From: SUG2458 sp963651465
Lineage (GTDB): Bacteria; Bacillota_I; Bacilli_A; RFN20; CAG-826
Reading direction: 5' to 3'
DNA length: 64,000 nt
NCBI GenBank assembly: GCA_963651465.1
Contig: CAVJPS010000012.1
Location: forward strand, 1-64,000
In this document: piece by piece, positions 62,181 to 64,000 of the stretch
How positions within the stretch are numbered: position 1 is the first letter of the stretch
Layout of the letters: each line of letters begins with the position of its first letter
Notes under the pieces: model-generated
What the model was told of the DNA's origin: nothing
What the model saw: the letters and a program-made list of their open reading frames with translations, nothing else
Database searches by the model: none
Translations under genes and position numbers: made by a program

Positions 62181-62654
62181 TTATTTATTATACTTATTTA
62201 TTAGTTCATCAAACAAATACGTAATACTTTTAGATATATCGTTATAAGTTAAATTAAAGTCTCCTGTATACCATGGATCACTAATTTCATCATCCATACA
62301 ATCAGGCAAATATGATTTTAGTAATTTAAATTTATTGTTTTCACCAAACATATATATTAAATTACGAATATTCCAATTATCCATTGCAATTATATAGTCA
62401 TATTCTTTAACGTCTAAAGAAGTAATTTGGCGAGCTTTTTTCTTACTATATATTGAATAAGGTATACCAACTTGTTCTAATATTTTGGCTGTACCTCGAT
62501 GAATTGGATTTCCTATTTCTTCAGTTGATGTTGCCGCGGATTCTATATGAAAAAGAGAAGAATAACCTTTTTCATCTACATATTTTTGAAATAAGAATTC
62601 TGCCATTGGAGAACGACATATATTACCGTGACAAACAAATAAAATTTTAATCAT
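62181..62654 (-). CDS. Low-molecular-weight protein-tyrosine phosphatase
   Basis: A 157-residue phosphatase. The P-loop is ILFVCHGNICRSPMAEFLF, with the nucleophilic cysteine, and the general acid lies in ISDPWYTGDFN. ARQITSLDVKEYDYIIAMD is the usual middle segment. In Gram-positive bacteria such enzymes dephosphorylate tyrosine or arginine residues; the target here is unknown. GAGGA precedes ATG 62654. The ldh gene lies 26 bases upstream in the same direction. Confidence 0.94.
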   Translation of the reverse strand: MIKILFVCHGNICRSPMAEFLFQKYVDEKGYSSLFHIESAATSTEEIGNPIHRGTAKILEQVGIPYSIYSKKKARQITSLDVKEYDYIIAMDNWNIRNLIYMFGENNKFKLLKSYLPDCMDDEISDPWYTGDFNLTYNDISKSITYLFDELINKYNK

Positions 62655-62680
62655 TGTTAATCCTCATATGGTGTTAATAA

Positions 62681-63634
62681 TTAGTATGAAAACGAATCTT
62701 TAATTACTTCTTTTAAAGTATTTGCGGATTTTATTAGTTTTTCTTTTTCTTCTTCATTTAATTTAATAGGGACAAGAGTTTCAACACCATTTTTGCCAAT
62801 TACTGCTGGCATACTTAAAGCAACATCGTTAATACCGTAATTTCCGTGTTGAATAGTAGAAACTGGTAGAATAGATTTTTCATCTCTAATTATTGCTTCA
62901 CATATTCTTTTAACTGTCATTGCAACACCATAATATGTTGCGTGCTTTTTGTTTATGATATCATATGCACTGTTTTTCACATCGTCAGCAATTTTTTGCA
63001 TTGTATCTTCGTGTTTAAAGTAGCCTCTTAATTCACAAAAATTATTTAAAGGAACACCAGAAACATTAGCACTACTCCAAGCTGCAATTTCACTATCACC
63101 ATGTTCGCCAATGATAAAAGAGTGAACACTACGTCCATCTACGTTAAGGTGTTGACCTAACAGATATTTGAGCCTAGCAGTATCTAAAACAGTACCCGAA
63201 CCAAAAACTCTATTTTCAGGAAAACCTGATAACTTTGTTGCAACATAAGTTAAGATATCAACAGGATTAGCAACAATTAATAAAATACCTTGGCAATTAC
63301 GTTTTGCAATTTCAGGAATAATTGTTTTAAATATAGCAATATTTTTTTTCACTAAATCTAGTCTAGTTTCACCCGGTTTTTGACCTGCACCTGCTGTTAC
63401 AATAATAATTGAAGCATCAACAATATCGTCATAATTTCCGGCATATATTTGCATAGGTTTTGCAAAAGGTAATCCATGACTTATATCCATTGCTTCACCT
63501 TCAGCCTTATTTCTATCGGCGTCAATTAAAACCATTTCTGAAAATAAGCCACTTTGCATTAAAGCAAATGCACTAGATGATCCCACAAAACCACAACCTA
63601 TTATTGCTACTTTTCTTGTGTTAATTAGTTCCAT
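62681..63634 (-). CDS. ldh: L-lactate dehydrogenase
   Basis: It regenerates NAD by reducing pyruvate to lactate. The 317-residue protein has the nucleotide loop VAIIGCGFVGSSSAFALMQS, IVTAGAGQKPGETRLDLVKK with the substrate arginine, VANPVDILTYVATKLSGFPE, the catalytic histidine in FIIGEHGDSEIAAWSSAN and a normal C terminus. I use ATG 63634, which has AAGGGAG upstream; the longer open frame to 63835 is leader sequence. A cre-like site lies about 80 bases upstream, which fits control by sugar supply. Confidence 0.95.
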   Translation of the reverse strand: MELINTRKVAIIGCGFVGSSSAFALMQSGLFSEMVLIDADRNKAEGEAMDISHGLPFAKPMQIYAGNYDDIVDASIIIVTAGAGQKPGETRLDLVKKNIAIFKTIIPEIAKRNCQGILLIVANPVDILTYVATKLSGFPENRVFGSGTVLDTARLKYLLGQHLNVDGRSVHSFIIGEHGDSEIAAWSSANVSGVPLNNFCELRGYFKHEDTMQKIADDVKNSAYDIINKKHATYYGVAMTVKRICEAIIRDEKSILPVSTIQHGNYGINDVALSMPAVIGKNGVETLVPIKLNEEEKEKLIKSANTLKEVIKDSFSY

Positions 63635-63712
63635 AATAATTTCTCCCTTCCTCATATTTATTTTACAATAAAAATTATATCTATCGTTAGAATATGCTTT
63701 GTATATGTATAA

Positions 63713-63726
63713 TGTAAGCGTTATAA
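63713..63726. promoter_or_regulatory. cre-like site upstream of ldh
   Basis: TGTAAGCGTTATAA agrees with the cre consensus at all fixed positions but one (A for C at position 13). It lies in the promoter region shared by ldh and the divergent acyltransferase-like gene. Confidence 0.45.
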
Positions 63727-63767
63727 AATGAAAAAAGCAAAGAAGTGTCCCCATTTTAAAAAAATTA

Positions 63768-63796
63768 TTTATATTATTAAATTGATTTGATATACT
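63768..63796 (+). promoter_or_regulatory. Extended -10 promoter of the last gene
   Basis: TGATATACT (63788-63796) is an extended -10 box; TTTATA (63768-63773) sits 17 bases before TATACT as a weak -35. Confidence 0.4.
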
Positions 63797-63834
63797 TAAT
63801 AATGTAGTAAGTTTAGTAGAAATGGAATAAAGCA

Positions 63835-64000
63835 ATGAAAAATAAAGAAGTAACTTTTAGAAAGAATAGGAAAAAGTGGTGGCGTAATTATATTAATTTT
63901 AAACGTCGCAACAAAAAGAAAGAGCCTAAGTTTATTTATTTAGGCGAAGAATTTGTAGATGGTGCAATTATTCTTTGCAACCATGAAGGCACAAATTGCC
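63835..64000 (+). CDS. Lysophospholipid acyltransferase-like protein (partial)
   Basis: Only the first 55 codons are inside the window. The N terminus is strongly basic (TFRKNRKKWWRNYINFKRRN), as in membrane-associated acyltransferases, and IILCNHEGTN resembles motif I (NHxxxxD) of the PlsC family. ATG 63835 has only a weak GGAA upstream. The assignment rests on this short motif and is tentative. Confidence 0.45.
   Translation, partial: MKNKEVTFRKNRKKWWRNYINFKRRNKKKEPKFIYLGEEFVDGAIILCNHEGTNC

Noticed and set aside
63635..63835. N-terminal extension of lactate dehydrogenase
   Set aside because: The added 67 codons cover promoter and cre-like sequence, encode no family residues, and AAGGGAG selects ATG 63634.
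1..64000. Mycoplasma-type genetic code (UGA as tryptophan)
   Set aside because: Tryptophans of conserved motifs are UGG, and UGA ends the AroB frame exactly in the ATGA overlap with aroC.
1..64000. Mobile elements, prophage, CRISPR arrays, tRNA or rRNA genes
   Set aside because: No transposase, integrase, phage structural gene, regular spaced repeat or cloverleaf sequence was seen in any gap.

Overview
The window is about 64 kb of very AT-rich, gene-dense DNA from a low-GC Gram-positive bacterium. Support for this comes from strong AAGGAGG ribosome sites, lipoprotein signal peptides, an L-box, CcpA-type cre sequences and Rho-independent hairpins. UGA acts as a stop (the CM-AroB fusion ends in TGA inside an ATGA overlap) and tryptophans in conserved genes are UGG, so the standard code fits and a mycoplasma code does not. 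The gene set (Ktr K+ uptake, giant Opp ATPase, PPi-type phosphofructokinase, L-lactate dehydrogenase, purine/uracil salvage) suggests an anaerobic, fermentative gut-type Bacilli/Erysipelotrichia or free-living Mollicutes relative. This placement is inference. I see no tRNA, rRNA, CRISPR array, prophage or insertion sequence.

Layout. 0-5.4 kb: a flavoprotein, then a lysine riboswitch driving a lysine-type ABC importer whose binding protein looks circularly permuted, then asd and a sugar acetyltransferase. 5.6-15.5 kb: an XRE membrane regulator, a Na/Pi cotransporter, an aspartate-type aminotransferase, a frameshifted secreted-protein gene in front of an ABC-FtsX fusion, a YitT protein and a DUF4349 lipoprotein. 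15.6-22.8 kb (minus strand): an almost complete shikimate/tyrosine operon with two enzyme fusions (chorismate mutase-AroB and AroE-AroK). 23-24.4 kb: a membrane-anchored XRE regulator with a lipoprotein; its promoter shares a palindrome with the DUF4349 gene. 24.4-25.1 kb: a long non-coding stretch with a candidate small RNA, a perfect cre match and the opp promoter.

25.1-33.9 kb: oppABCDF. OppB and OppD share a cytosolic coiled-coil module and OppF carries four degenerate repeats before its ATPase domain. 34-39.2 kb: membrane and surface proteins (zinc-ribbon/LRR protein, SDR enzyme with a zinc domain, TRIC-type channel). 39.2-46.8 kb: PPi-phosphofructokinase, DUF1846 protein, hpt, deoD, upp, ktrAB and a flavin reductase. 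46.9-52 kb (minus): a threonine operon with a ThrC-ThrB fusion, an ACT/HTH regulator, homoserine dehydrogenase and aspartokinase; together with asd it makes threonine from aspartate while lysine appears to be imported.

52.1-58.1 kb is the most unusual region: a 41-codon basic peptide gene, an ECF-like sigma factor translationally coupled to a membrane-anchored serpin (a possible protease-sensing anti-sigma factor), and a large DUF4062-STAND NTPase resembling an NLR-type sensor. 58.2-62.1 kb: hypB, a 958-residue iron-sulfur flavoenzyme and hypA, with no hydrogenase. The window ends with a low-molecular-weight phosphatase, ldh and the start of an acyltransferase-like gene.
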